Of a DNA stretch of 64,000 bases, positions 29,501-40,004 are shown piece after piece (the stretch's first letter is position 1; each line of letters starts with the position of its first letter). The stretch is from Lichenostomus cassidix (lineage: Eukaryota > Chordata > Aves > Passeriformes > Meliphagidae), in contig CM039211.1 of assembly GCA_008360975.2 (NCBI GenBank), positions 1,540,250 to 1,604,249 of the forward strand. Reading direction: 5' to 3'. The notes beneath the pieces were generated by a model. It was not told the DNA's origin and ran no database searches. It was given only the letters and a program-made list of their open reading frames with translations. The translations under genes and the position numbers were made by a program.

Positions 29501-32500
29501 TTTAACTAAGTGCTACACAGAGCTCATTTTATTGCCTGATATTCTGAGTTAAACTTGGATAAGCACCTTTCCTTCGCTTTCCTCTTTAGCATTATGGGCT
29601 CAATACTCAGCTTGTGGGGCTCAGGCCTCTTCAGACCTGGCACAGAGCCACCTCCCAGTGCAAATTAGAATAGCTAGAGGGTTTTACAAGGTTTTGTTCC
29701 ACTAAAGGGGTTCTTTATCTGCTGCCAGTTGGAGAGACTCCTGCAGGACAGCACTGGATTCTGGACGTGCAGCTCGTCCAGCCACAGCTCCTCTTCTGGG
29801 GCAGCTCCTCTTCTCCTCCCCATGCTCCCCAACATGGAAAAAACTGAAAATTCAGGCAGCTGTGAGCCCATGTGTCACCTCCAGCGTGCCCCAGAGGGGT
29901 GTTAGTGTGGGTATTGATCAGGCACTGGGTTTTTCCTGTGGTGTACACTGCAAAAATTCCCTCTCTCCTCATGGAAGAGGCCATTGGGCCCAGCTGCTCG
30001 TGGCAGGCAGGAAAATCATGCTCCTATCTCAGCATCGTGGAGTCTCAGTTTTCATTTGCTCTCCAGTGCAGAGAGCTGATGCTGCTGCTAATCTTTTAAT
30101 GAAGGTTTGTAATTCTTGCTGCATCCTCAGGCAACGTGGAAACTGAACGAGGTGCAGATCAGAAATTACAGACGTGTTTCTCTTTGAGTGCTCTGGGCCC
30201 CTGAACAATTTTTAACGCAATGTGGTGTTATACCCTTTTTTTATTCCTGGGTGAATTTAATGTTTGCGTACGCCTTCGTGAAAATCTTGATGCTGTAAAA
30301 TTTTGGCTGAAGTCTTCAGAGTTGGAAATACTAGTGGGGTGCCTTATAGGAACTGCAGCAGGGCCAGTTCTCTGAAAAATTGCATCTCTGAACACAGACA
30401 CGCTTTGAATTCCCTTTTTTTCCTTATGGGTAAAGCTTAGACCTTTAGCAGGTACAAACAGGTACCTTCCTGTCAGGATCACTGAAGTTAGGTCAGTTTA
30501 CAAGTTTAGGCCCACCTGACAACATGCTCCCTACTGTAACTTTTTCAGCTCTGTGGGGACAGTTAATTTCTTCTACGAGAAACCCGAGCTTAATAATAAA
30601 GAGGAAATAATTTGGTTGCTTATCTGCTGAATGAAAGGCTTTGGGCAGTAACTCAGCAATCAAGTTTCTCTGCAACAACAGTTTCACCTCTTAGTCCTCT
30701 TGAGTGGAGCAGTTACCCACACGTTGTTTTCCTGATCTAAATTTTAATGAAAATGTCTGACTTCAGCAATGAATCAGTTCTTACCAGTGGGTCCACAAAG
30801 CTTTTTCATCCTACAGCTGCATTACTATTATAATGTTGCAAATTATGGGTTGCCCAAAGATGTTGTGACTTGTTGTGATGTCCCAGTAGTCTCCGTTCCA
30901 CAACATAATTATGAAGGCACCAGAAAACTACATGGCCAAGGATTTAAAGGGTCTAAATTGTGCTTGCATCCTCTTGGTTCTGCTTGGCAAGAGGCAAACA
31001 AGTACACCAGCACAGTCCTTATCACTTCTCTTTGCTGCAATTTCTTTGTTTTCATGCACACACATTCCTCCATCTCCTTGTTTGCTCTTTCACTGACCAC
31101 ATACACCATCCCTGCAATTTTTACTGGCTGCACAGAGAAAATCATATGGTTCCCATTTTGGCAAAATATTGCTTTACTTAAAAGCGTTTTGAAAAGGCTA
31201 GGTGGGGGAGGGATGGATGTGGAATCCAAATTGCATTTTGAAAAACTTCTTAAATAATTTGTGTGGGTGGCAGCTGGACAGGTCAATAATTTTAAAATTA
31301 AAAAGGTGCTGTGGGAAGGACAGAAATATCAGAATAATTTGTGCCATTTTTTCATTACCTTTTACCATACTGATAAAGATAATGGGTTAGTAAGCAATGA
31401 TAATTCAGCATTTCTGGGTTTAACAGATCACTTTGCTCTCTTTTGACCCTGTGAGACTGAAGTGACATTTCAATTTGGGAGGGAAACATTTATGTCAGAG
31501 CAAACAGCGTAGGATGAGTGTATGTTTAAAAGCAGACTGTTATATTCACATGTAAATAGGGCCATAGCTGTCTTTACATGACGATGGGCTTTACTACAGA
31601 AATAAATTTTCTCCTTCCTGTAATGTGCAGCAAAGTAGCCGGACCAGTTATTAAAATCATTTATTTACCTGCATGACAGGCATATTGTGCTGTAAACTAG
31701 TAAACATGCTTCAGTTGCCTTGAAAATGCACACCATCCTGACCTCCCAAGGAGCTCTTGGAGGAGTCATGAACACTCAGATTTTAAATACATTTCAGTTT
31801 CAAACTGAAATCTTACAGGCAGCAGCCACTCTGTTTTTAGAAAAGAATACAAAAACAGGCTCCAGAGGTGCAACATTAGTGTGGACCCTGTTGTGATACA
31901 TAAAAATATGCAATTAGATTTTTAAAAATATTTTGCCCCAAGTAGCCATCCTTAGTCTAAGGCACTGGGCAGAAAACTTGAAGAGGTGTCTTCACACAAC
32001 CATTGGTGCCGTAGGATTTCCCTGCTGGATGTGTCAGTGGTTGAATACAAAGGTTGATTGACCCCAAAAAGAACAGAAAAAATACTTTACAGCAAGCATG
32101 GTGAAAGAGAAAAGACACACACAGAGATTATTTGCCTACAATGTCCACAGAGGCAGAGCTGTCCTTTGAAGGTGCAAAATAGCCCCAAAGAAATCTAGTA
32201 ACACTGTTTAGGTAGTCAGGTAAACAACAGTAGCAACAGGTTCTGATTTCCTTGCACCAGGATAAATCATGGTGACAATGAGGCCGGACTCTCCCCTTAG
32301 CACGAGACTGCAATTCAATTCCATGTGTTCCTCAGTTGCTGATGGTGAAGTAATTGCACCACGACCTGTGGGGAAGTTGTTATGGGGTTGTTTGTCTGTC
32401 AGGCTAGCTGCTAGAGAAGGGTTTTCCAGCATGCTAAGACCAGATCTTTCTTACCCTGCTTTCCAGCAAGTGTTAGGATTGTAGCAGTCTCCCCACCTCT

Positions 32501-32635
32501 TTGAAACCATAGGCATCTCTTCCACTTCATTTTGCAAGAAAAAGGGCTTATTTTTCTCAGTCTTACATTAGGGTGGCTCTCAAGACTTTTTTCTTATTTG
32601 GTTGCACAAAGATAAAAGTATTAATACTACTTAGC

Positions 32636-32666
32636 CTGTGTGTGTGCATGCGTGTGTGTGTGTGTC
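32636..32666. repeat. (GT)n microsatellite
   Basis: Imperfect GT dinucleotide repeat of about 30 bases, interrupted by 'catgc'. Confidence 0.85.
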
Positions 32667-32844
32667 TGCTCATGATGCAGGTGAGGTTTTCCTCAGTAGT
32701 GCCAGGAGATGTAAACTAAAGTATATTACGTTCAGGCTGCTGGAGATGCAAGCAGAAGATGGAAACTGTGCATAAGAACCTCAGGAAGTTTAAAAAAAAA
32801 AAAAAAGGAGGGAGAGGGACAATTTACCAGGCGGATACTGTCAG

Positions 32845-33103
32845 GACAAGGTAAAATGGTTTTAAACCAAAAGAAGTTTAGATTAGATGTTAGGAAGACT
32901 GTCTTTACTGTGAGGGTGGGGAGGCCCTGGCACAGGGTACCCAGATAAGCTGTGGCTTCTCCTGGATCCCTGGCAGTGCCCAAGGCCAGGATAGATGGAG
33001 CCCTGAGCCACCTGGGACAGTGGAACTTGTCCCTGCCCATGGCAAAGGACTGGAACTGGATGATCTTTAAGGTCCCTTCCAACCCAAACCATTCCATGAC
33101 ACT
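32845..33103 (+). mobile_element. CR1 LINE 3' end (sense)
   Basis: A clear CR1 3'-terminal fragment. It runs from a 'tttagattagatgttagg' block through 'ctttactgtgagggtggggaggccctggcacagggtacccag', then 'ttgtccctgcccatggcaa', and ends with 'tgatctttaaggtcccttccaaccc' and 'accattccatgac'. The parts follow the avian CR1 order. Only the 3' end is present (5' truncation), as is usual for CR1. The frames of 126 and 74 residues on the minus strand here are chance readings of the repeat. Confidence 0.9.
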
Positions 33104-35129
33104 GCAATTCATCCTATTCTAACATCCATGTGCAAAGTAAATTGCAGATACACAATGGCTAGCTTTGGCCTTAGCAGCAGAATTAAGATTAAAATTTCAA
33201 ATCCTCAGCCCTTTAATGCAACGGTGTTTATTTTTAAATTTAGATGTGGGGCCCACACAATGTCTGAAGAGTGGTTTGTTTTGACCTGCCTCCATGTGAG
33301 TACAAAACCTGCGCAGCAGAAAGTGAGGTCAAAGGCATCCAGAAGGCTGGAGAAACACAGCTTTAAATGATCCCTTCTTATCCTTCTATGTTCAGGAGAA
33401 ATTACTCAATGGCCTCAAAGGTATGTCAGTGTAAGTGCATGACAAACATACCTGCGGACAACATAATTACGTTTGATGGCAGTTAAATCAATGAGCATTC
33501 TCTAAAGAATGCAAAGGATTAGTTGCAGCACTGAGTGCTTCCAGAAAGACAAGTACACATCAGGGGAGCTTTCATCACAGCTCAGATTAAAGAAATCAGA
33601 TTTCATTGCTTCTTCTTAATTGTTTTTCCATAACAAACAATGTCGTATTCAGGAGGGCTGTTGCAGTCCATTTTCTGCATTTGCATGCATGCCATGATCC
33701 TGAGGAAAGCAAAACACCTTTTAAAATTAATTATCACTTAGTGATATTTCACAAAATTAAATGAAAGCAGATTAACTGGTGGAAGGGAAGCTACTTAAAG
33801 ATTTACTGCAACTGCTGTGACTGTGGAGACTAAACTGTGAGCAACATATCCCACACCTTCTTCCTTCCTGTTGAGCCATGAAAGATCCTTAGCTAGTGCA
33901 AGTCAAAAACAACTCTTTCAGCCTCTCTGAAACTTCCACTGCCATTTCACATTGACTTCCAGTGTGACCTGGCAGCCTCTCCAGAGATGGGTGAGAACTG
34001 AACAAGCCAAGTGTGAGCTCACTGTGTGAAATACTGAAACACTCAGACAGTGAACATTCCTGGTTAGCTTTCCCCACACAAAGAAAAATATTTGTGAATC
34101 AGCCCCAGAATTTACAAGGGAGTCAGTTGGTTTTTCTTACAATTTACAACTTTAATTCAGTGGTGAGGGTCAAACTTCTCCTCCTGGTTCCTCTGTTTGG
34201 AGCTGAGTAGTTGCTTTTAATAGCACAGTGCCTGTCAAAAAAAGAGACACAACTTGGAGACATTCATTTCAGCTAATTGTGCTAAGAGGCGAAGCCTGTA
34301 GGTTTAAAAGAATATCTTCCTCTGCTTTTGCCTGGCTCACTTGTAGCCCCAGTCAGTGTCCTGGTTTTCAGGGCATAGGTTTGCTTTTGGATTTCTGTCA
34401 AGTGTATTTTTATTTGCTCTGGTGGATTTGTTTAAGCCCAGCTCATGAACGGGAACATTCTGAACATAGTCTTGTTTGCTCTTCTGCTCCCTGAGGACTC
34501 TGGAGAGGCTGACTCAAACCCAAGTGAGATAATGTTCCTTCTTCTTCTCTTTCCCCTGGGTACAAGACAGCTTCTCTTGTCCCCAGTCCCTGAGCATCCT
34601 CCCCAAAGCACTGTCAGGAGGTATGGCCTGCCCAGAATGAAGTCTTTCAGCTCCTCTCCACTCCTCCTGACCTTCCCACTGCAGCCATTTCCCATCTCAG
34701 AGTGTTCCTTGCAGGACTCATTTCTTCCAGAACTGACTCTCTCCATCCCTTCACTGGCCACATCCCTCGGGGAATAATGGAACCACAATTAGAAGGACTC
34801 CACAGTCTCTTAACAGACAATTCCATGTGTCAAGCACACACACACACTCAGTCCTGCTCATCCCAGCAGCCCATGTAATCCTCAAAAGTCACTTTCTCAC
34901 CTGGCTCCTGTGCACAGCTGTTAGCAGCTGGCACACATGAACTCTGCTCTCTCCCTCTCCTCCTTCCCGCTTTTTGCTTCCAGAGTCTCCATCCAGGCCT
35001 CAGTTGCAGTCCCATAAGGCATGACAAGAAGTTGAGGGCTGCTGAACATCAGCAGGGTGTGTTTTCCCTAGCTCCTGATGTCCCAACCTGCATGGCTAGA
35101 GCTGGAAGGCCCCAGAGAAATGCCCAAAT
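33104..35129. other. Unique-looking sequence left of the composite unit, no gene recognised
   Basis: About 2 kb. Contains a short CA run near 34,840-34,850 and frames of up to 118 residues on opposite strands at 34,432-34,788 that mirror each other and show no domain. It becomes the left flank of the direct repeat at 35,130. Confidence 0.45.
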
Positions 35130-35653
35130 TGTGAGAAACAGCTCACTTTTCAATAGAATTGAGAGTGAACACAGTCTTGGAAGCAAAAAGGGTTCATTTG
35201 TATCAACAGGCCAACGGAGCCAGTGTGTTTCTCTCCCCGCAGAGGTGAGCACACACCCCCTTGGTCCAAATGGCAACAATTTGTCCCCTTTCCCCGGCCA
35301 GGGGCGGTCCCTGTCCCTGTTGCCATTGCAAGGCAGTCAGGAACTCACAGTGTCTCCCCACTGCCTCCTTCTCTTTCCCTTCCCCTCTCCTCCTTCTTCC
35401 TGTCTCCTTGCTACTTGATGTTGGGCTCCCAACATCACTTAACAGGTGCAATGAACAGATTAAACAAACCCCATCACAACCACAGATTAAACAATTGAAA
35501 ACGAAAATTAACAATTTCCCTGGTTTTACTATCTAATCCTTTTGGTCTGAAAAAAATGTTCTTTGATTCCTCAAATGCCTGTGCCTGAAGTAAGGTGCAA
35601 AGGAAACCACGTGCTAAATTCAATAGTATGGGTTTTATTGAAGAGATAATGAG
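35130..35653 (-). repeat. Direct repeat copy 1, LTR-like (3' side of ORF A)
   Basis: This roughly 524-bp segment is repeated in the same orientation at 40,196-40,731, about 90% identical by eye. Shared landmarks include 'gagaaacagctcactttt', 'gtccaaatggcaacaattt', 'ctgttgccattgcaagg', 'ggtgcaatgaacagatt', 'aatttccctggttttac' and 'gggttttattg'. On the minus strand, the sense of ORF A, the repeat ends in CTCACA, giving the terminal CA expected of an LTR. The other end runs into GA repeat, so the matching 5'-TG end cannot be located. The strand choice follows ORF A. It could instead be a duplicated segment of a tandem gene array; the family is not recognised. Confidence 0.6.
35634..35639 (-). 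promoter_or_regulatory. Candidate poly(A) signal AATAAA
   Basis: AATAAA on the minus strand, just inside direct repeat copy 1 after the pyrimidine tract. It is the conserved counterpart of the signal at 40,711-40,716. A transcript of ORF A that crosses the pyrimidine tract could end shortly after it. Only the hexamer and its conservation are seen. Confidence 0.35.
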
Positions 35654-37202
35654 AGAGAGGGAAAGAGAGGGAAAGAGAGAAAGAGATGGAAAGAGAGAAA
35701 GGGAAAGGGAAAGAGAGAAAGGGAGAGGGAGAGGGAGAGGGAGAGGGAGAGGGAGAGGGAGAGGGAGAGGGAGAGGGAGAGGGAGAGGGAGAGGGAGAGA
35801 AAAGAGAAAGAGAAAGAGAAAGAGAAAGAGAAAGAGAAAGAGAAAGAGAAAGAGAAAGAGAAAGAGAAAGAGAAAGAGAAAGAGAAAGAGAAAAGAAAGA
35901 GAAAGAGAAAGCGAAAGCGAAAGAGAAAGAGAAAGAGAAAGAGAAAGAGAAAGAGAAAGAGAAAGAGAAAGAGAAAGAGAAAATGAAAAGAAAAAGAAAA
36001 AGAAAGAAAATACAAGAAGGATAAAGAAAGAGAAAGGAAGAGAGAGAAAAAGAAAAAGAAGAAAGAAGGCAAGGCAAGGCAAAGCAAGGCCAAGGCCAAG
36101 GCAAGGCAAAGAAAAAGTCAAGGCAAGGCAAGGTAAGGTGAGGGAAGACAAGGTGCAGCAAGGCAAAAGGAAAGGCAATGGAAAAGGAAAGGAAAAAAGG
36201 GAAAGGCAAAACAAGGCAAAAGGCAAGGAAAAATCAAGGAAAGGCAGAAAGGAAAATAGAGAAAGGGGAAGAGGGAGAGGAAGAGAGGAAGGGAGGAAGA
36301 GAGGAAGGGAGGAAGAGAGGAAGAGAGGAAGGGAGGAAGGGAAAGAAAGAGAGATACCGAGAAAGACAGTAAGAAATGGAGAGAGAAAGGAGCAAATGGA
36401 AAGATGGGAAAGAAGGGAAAGAGGAGAAAGAAGGGTGGAAGGAAGGGTGAAAGGAAGGATGGGATGGGACGTGACAGGACAGGATGGCATGGCATGGCAT
36501 GGCACGGCATGGAATGGGATGGGATGGGAATGGACGAGGAGGAAAGGAAATTTCAGGGTAGTTCAGGGAAGGGAAGGGAACTTCAGGATAAGGAGGTTCC
36601 GGGAAGGGGAATGGGAAGTGGGAGGGGAAGTCCAGGAAAGGGGAAGGCAAAAGGCAAGCCAAAAGGCAAAAGGCAAAAGCCAAAGGGCAAAAGGCAAAAG
36701 GCAAAGGGCAAAGGGCAAAAGGCAAAAGGCAAAAGGCAAAAGGCAAAAGGCAAAAGGCAAAGGGCAAAAGGCAAAAGGCAAAAGGCAAAAGGCAAAAGGC
36801 AAAAGGCAAAAGGCAAAGGGCAAAAGGCAAAAGGCAAAAGGCAAGGGCAAGGGCCAGGGCAAGGACAGGCAAGGCTAAACAAGGTGCAGCAAGGGAAAAA
36901 GCAAGGCAAAATAGAAGGCAAAAGGAAAGGCAAAAGAAAAGGCAACAGAAAAGGCAACGAAAAAGATGAAAGACAAGGCAAGGTGAAAAGCAAGGAGGCA
37001 AGGCAAAAAGCAACTCAAGGAAAAAGGCAAGGCAGAAAGAGAAAGAGAATGAAAGAGAGAAAGAGAAAGAAAAAGGAAAAAGAGAAAGAAGAGAGAAAAA
37101 GAGAAAGAGAGAAAGAGAGAAAGAGAGAAAGAGAGAAAGAGAGAGAGAGAAAGAGAAAGAGAGAGAGAAAGAGAAAAAGAGAGAAAGAGAGAAAAAGAAA
37201 AA

Positions 37203-37242
<40 letters not shown>

Positions 37243-37359
37243 AAAAGAGAAAGAGAAAGAGAGAGAGAGAAAGAAAGAAAAAGGAAGGAAGGAAGGAAGG
37301 AAGGAAGGAAGGAAGGAAGGAAGGAAGGAAGGAAGGAAGGAAGGAAGGAAGGAAAGAAA
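35654..37359. repeat. 1.7-kb homopurine mosaic of simple repeats
   Basis: The plus strand is almost entirely purine. Successive blocks are: GGGAGA hexamers (35,721-35,799), GAAAGA hexamers (35,800-36,018), AAGGC pentamers (about 36,066-36,180), GGAAGAGA/GGGAGGAA repeats (36,260-36,350), ATGGC and ATGGG pentamers (about 36,453-36,535), AAAAGGC heptamers (36,641-36,860), GAAA tetramers (37,199-37,243) and GGAA tetramers (37,282-37,352). Frames of 427, 346 and 343 residues span it only because stop codons need T; their Arg/Glu/Lys or Phe/Leu/Ser content is an artefact. The reverse complement of this region corresponds to the CT tract ending the window. Confidence 0.92.
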
Positions 37360-37462
37360 GATGTGGGAGGAGAGAAGGAGAGTGACAGAGACAGATGAAT
37401 TCAAAAAGTTCTCCACTCCATGCATGGTGACAGCATCTCTTTGATGCTCTTCATCAGGGCTT
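37360..37462 (-). repeat. Unique anchor segment shared by both cassettes (copy A)
   Basis: About 100 bases of non-repetitive sequence between the purine tract and the T-rich linker. Its reverse complement occurs at 63,537-63,640 with few changes; landmarks are 'atgcatgg' next to 'agcatctctttgatgctct', and 'gacagagacagatga'. It shows that the cassette homology runs through both simple-repeat regions rather than stopping at the ORF. Confidence 0.8.
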
Positions 37463-38200
37463 CGTCTTCTTCTTCTTCTTCTTCTTCTTCGTCATCTTCT
37501 TCTTCTTCTTCTTCCTCTTTCTTTTTTTTCTTCTTCTACTTTTTTTCTTCTTGTTTTTCTTGTTTCTTTTCTTATTCTTTTTTTTACTCTTATTCTTGCA
37601 CTTTTTTATGCTTTTTCTTTTTCATTTTCTTATTCTTTTTTTGACTCAATCTTATTACAATTTTTTTAAAACATACTTCTTCTTTCTCTTCTTCCTCCTG
37701 GTATTATTATTTCTATTCTTTGTCTTTTTTTTATGTGCAATTTTTGAGCATTTTCTTCTTTTTTTGTTTTGGGTTTTCTGGGTTTTTTTCTTTACTACAT
37801 TATTCCTTCTTCTTTGTTATCTTCTTAGTCTTCTTTTTCAGCTATTTCTTCTAATCATTAATGTTTACTAGTGCTACAATTCATTCTTCTATATTACCCT
37901 ATTCTTCTCAGTCTTCAGCTTCGTCTTAGTCTTCTTCTTCCTATTCTTAATCCTTGTTCTTATTCTTGTTCTTATTCTTATTCGTATTCTTATTCTTTCT
38001 TATTCTTCTTATTCTTATTCACATTCTTTTTTAGTACTACTACTTCTTCATCTTCCACAATTTAAGTATTACTATAATTACCATTATTATTATTCCTATT
38101 CTAATTTTTTTGTGTTCATGTTTTTGCGGGGTTTTCTGCTTTTTTTGGTGCCGGCTTTTTGGTTTTTTTCCTACTACTACTATAACTGAAAACAATCTTC
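37463..38200. repeat. T-rich linker (TTC/TTATTC) of cassette A
   Basis: Pyrimidine-biased linker. It starts as a TTC trinucleotide run (37,463-37,515) and degenerates into TTCTTATTC-like repeats (about 37,930-38,030). Two similar T/G modules, around 37,755-37,800 and 38,105-38,170, look like an internal duplication and have counterparts in cassette B. Phe/Leu/Ser/Tyr-rich frames of 64-106 residues here are composition artefacts. Confidence 0.8.
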
Positions 38201-38756
38201 ATTTCTTTTGATAAGGATTTGGTGTCTCCCGGTTGTGCAGTGTGGAGTCTTATCCAGGGAGACACACTTGCTGTCTGTGCCTGTTCCTCATGGATTCAAT
38301 CCCAAAAGTTCTCTGTGGAATTGCTTCCAGAGGAGAAGGAATTGTCTGCAATTGCAGCAGGGGAGGTGCAGACAGGATCTGAGCAGCAATTCTCCTCTGC
38401 CAGAGCAGTCAGGCCATGGCAGAAGGTGCAGCAGGGCAGGAGGTCCTGGAGCCACTGCGTGTGGCAGCGAGCGAGAGTGGAGTGCCCGTGGCCCTTGGGG
38501 AGCCATGGGGGTGACGCTGCTGCTGCCAGGCTGACAGCGGCACTGGCTGGCTCTGCAGGTCTGTTGGCAGCCGGATGATGGGCTGGCATGCAGCGCTGAG
38601 CCCCCGGCACCAAGCGTCCCCCTGGCACGGGTGCTGCCAGGCCAAGGCTGCCCGTGCGGCTCCCTCACGCTGCCTCATGGGCAGTCTGGCCCAGCGGCCA
38701 TCTGCAGGCCCCGAGCCATCTGCGGCCTCATGCTGCGGCTCAGGAGGGTGTCTGCG
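38201..38756 (-). other. Conserved 3' tail of cassette A
   Basis: On the minus strand this directly follows the ORF A stop and matches 62,234-62,775 of cassette B. The first ~330 bases are GC-rich and nearly identical between copies; the last ~200 have more differences and indels. Frames of 126 and 89 residues are open here and stay open in copy B, with near-identical translations. With so little divergence this is weak evidence for coding. Likely a 3' UTR, or unannotated downstream exon sequence. Confidence 0.55.
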
Positions 38757-40004
38757 CTAATCCTCCGGCCGTGCCGACAGGCAGGGGCAGCGAAACAGCC
38801 TCCTGAGCGCCCGCAGCGCCCGCCTGAAGCGCGAGGGACGCTTCTCGTGGGGCCCCGGGCTCTGGGGCCCTGCCTCAGGCACCTGCCGGGCCAGGCCGGG
38901 GAAAGCCGCCTGTGCCACGGGGGATTGGGCTTGCAGAGGGGCAGGCGTGGCACAGGGTGACCCTTCGGGGTGCGGCGGCGGTGTCCTGGGCTCAACCCAA
39001 GCCTCCCGAGGGAAAAGCCCGGGCCGCTCACCTCCTGCCCAGCCTGCCAGTCTCCGCGCTCTGTATGTTTGTTCGCAGAGCTCCAGCAGGCTCACGTCAT
39101 CCCACTCCTCATCGTCCTCCTGCAGCGAGGCCGCGGGCCCCACGCCCTGCACCTTCCTGTCTTCCCGGCCGTCCTGCGCCAGCTCCTGCTCATCGGTGTC
39201 CTCCCAGCTGGAGTGCACCGAGGCTCTCTTCCCTTCGGTGCCTTTGGACACCTCCTGGCCAACGCAGCCTTGCTCTGCAGAAAGCTCTTGGCCAGTGTGC
39301 TCCTCCCAGTCTGAGTGTTCCTGGTAGTTCTTCACTTCCTGGGGGGACAGCTCTTGCTGGCTGCATTCTTCCCAGTCAGACGCTTTCGGGGAGCTGCCAC
39401 ATTCTCCTTGGAAAAGCCCTTGCTCCGTGCCTTGCTGCTCGTCAGAATCTCCTCGGAAGCTAAGGGCTTCTCCCAGGGACAGCTCTCCCTCGCTGCCTTC
39501 CTCCAACTCTCTTGCAGCAACCCAGCGCTCCAGAAACTCTTTCCAGCCCTCGCTGGAGTCTTCAGAGCTCTCCCTGTCTCTTTGGGAGCGCTCTTGCTCG
39601 ATGTCCTCTTCCCAGTAGAAGAGCTCCTGGGAGCTGCCCGTGTCTCCTGAGGACGGCTCTGACTCAGCACCGTCCTCCCCTGGGGTCACTTCCTGCTCCT
39701 CTTTCATTTCTTCAGGGCAGAGCTCTGGCTCTTCCCCATGGTCGCGCTGGGAAAGCTCCAGCTGCCCAGCCAAGGCTCCCTCCTGGCTCTCTCGCTGTTC
39801 CACAGCCGAGCCCCTCTCTGCCTGCTCCTGCTGCTCACTGCTGCTCACTGCTACCTTCTCCTGCTCCATCCTTCTCGCCTTTGGCACAGACAAGTCCCGG
39901 GAGCTGCTTGCTGACAGCACGGTGGCTCTCCTGGGACTGGCCACGGCAGGGCCCTGCAGTGCCCCTTGGATACCCTCAGCCAGGGCACGGCTCTCTGATG
40001 TCAC
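38757..40004 (-). CDS. Glu/Ser-rich protein with WEE repeats, copy A (start damaged)
   Basis: Open frame of 415 codons for a protein I do not recognise. Seen in order: a Ser/Gln/Glu-rich N-terminal half; degenerate repeats of the form S-x-W-E-E/D-x3-Q-E-L-S with Trp at 131, 211, 233 and 267; an acidic patch with E-E-W-D-D-V-S-L-L-E-L-C (299-310); a Pro-rich linker (337-386); and a basic Arg/Leu amphipathic tail (388-410) with C-P-C. There is no signal peptide or membrane span. The paralogue at 60,965-62,233 aligns without gaps, about 16 differences. The first codon of this frame is GTG. The ATG used by the paralogue is present at about 40,025 but one extra C shifts it out of frame, and a TGA precedes the frame. 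The first in-frame ATG is codon 46 (39,869-39,867), which would give 370 residues. A donor-like GAG|GTGAGC at 39,031-39,030 could mean part of the frame is intron. It may be a gene, a decaying copy, or an exon. Function unknown. Confidence 0.55.
   Translation of the reverse strand: MTSESRALAEGIQGALQGPAVASPRRATVLSASSSRDLSVPKARRMEQEKVAVSSSEQQEQAERGSAVEQRESQEGALAGQLELSQRDHGEEPELCPEEMKEEQEVTPGEDGAESEPSSGDTGSSQELFYWEEDIEQERSQRDRESSEDSSEGWKEFLERWVAARELEEGSEGELSLGEALSFRGDSDEQQGTEQGLFQGECGSSPKASDWEECSQQELSPQEVKNYQEHSDWEEHTGQELSAEQGCVGQEVSKGTEGKRASVHSSWEDTDEQELAQDGREDRKVQGVGPAASLQEDDEEWDDVSLLELCEQTYRARRLAGWAGGERPGLFPREAWVEPRTPPPHPEGSPCATPAPLQAQSPVAQAAFPGLARQVPEAGPQSPGPHEKRPSRFRRALRALRRLFRCPCLSARPED

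Larger units (their letters stand above)
15951..32844. other. Long gene-poor stretch, no gene recognised
   Basis: Nearly 17 kb of AT-rich sequence without a recognisable exon. The longest frames are 205 residues (minus, 16,006-16,623) and 162 residues (plus, 30,769-31,257). Neither has a domain, repeat or codon pattern I would defend as coding. Small features: a purine-rich run at 20,518-20,556, a T/G mosaic at 21,367-21,460, a T-run at 22,980-22,998, an A/C mosaic at 25,050-25,083, T-runs at 26,003-26,031, and the palindromes at 17,498-17,527 listed separately. Confidence 0.4.

Noticed and set aside
35595..36878. 427-residue Arg/Glu/Lys/Gly-rich open frame on the plus strand
   Set aside because: It spans the homopurine tract. 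Codons made only of A and G cannot be stop codons, so length means nothing; the translation is just the repeat units.
36404..37444. 346-residue Lys/Arg/Glu-rich frame, and a 343-residue Leu/Ser/Phe/Pro-rich frame on the other strand (35,474-36,505)
   Set aside because: Same artefact of the purine/pyrimidine tract; no unique protein sequence except at the edges.
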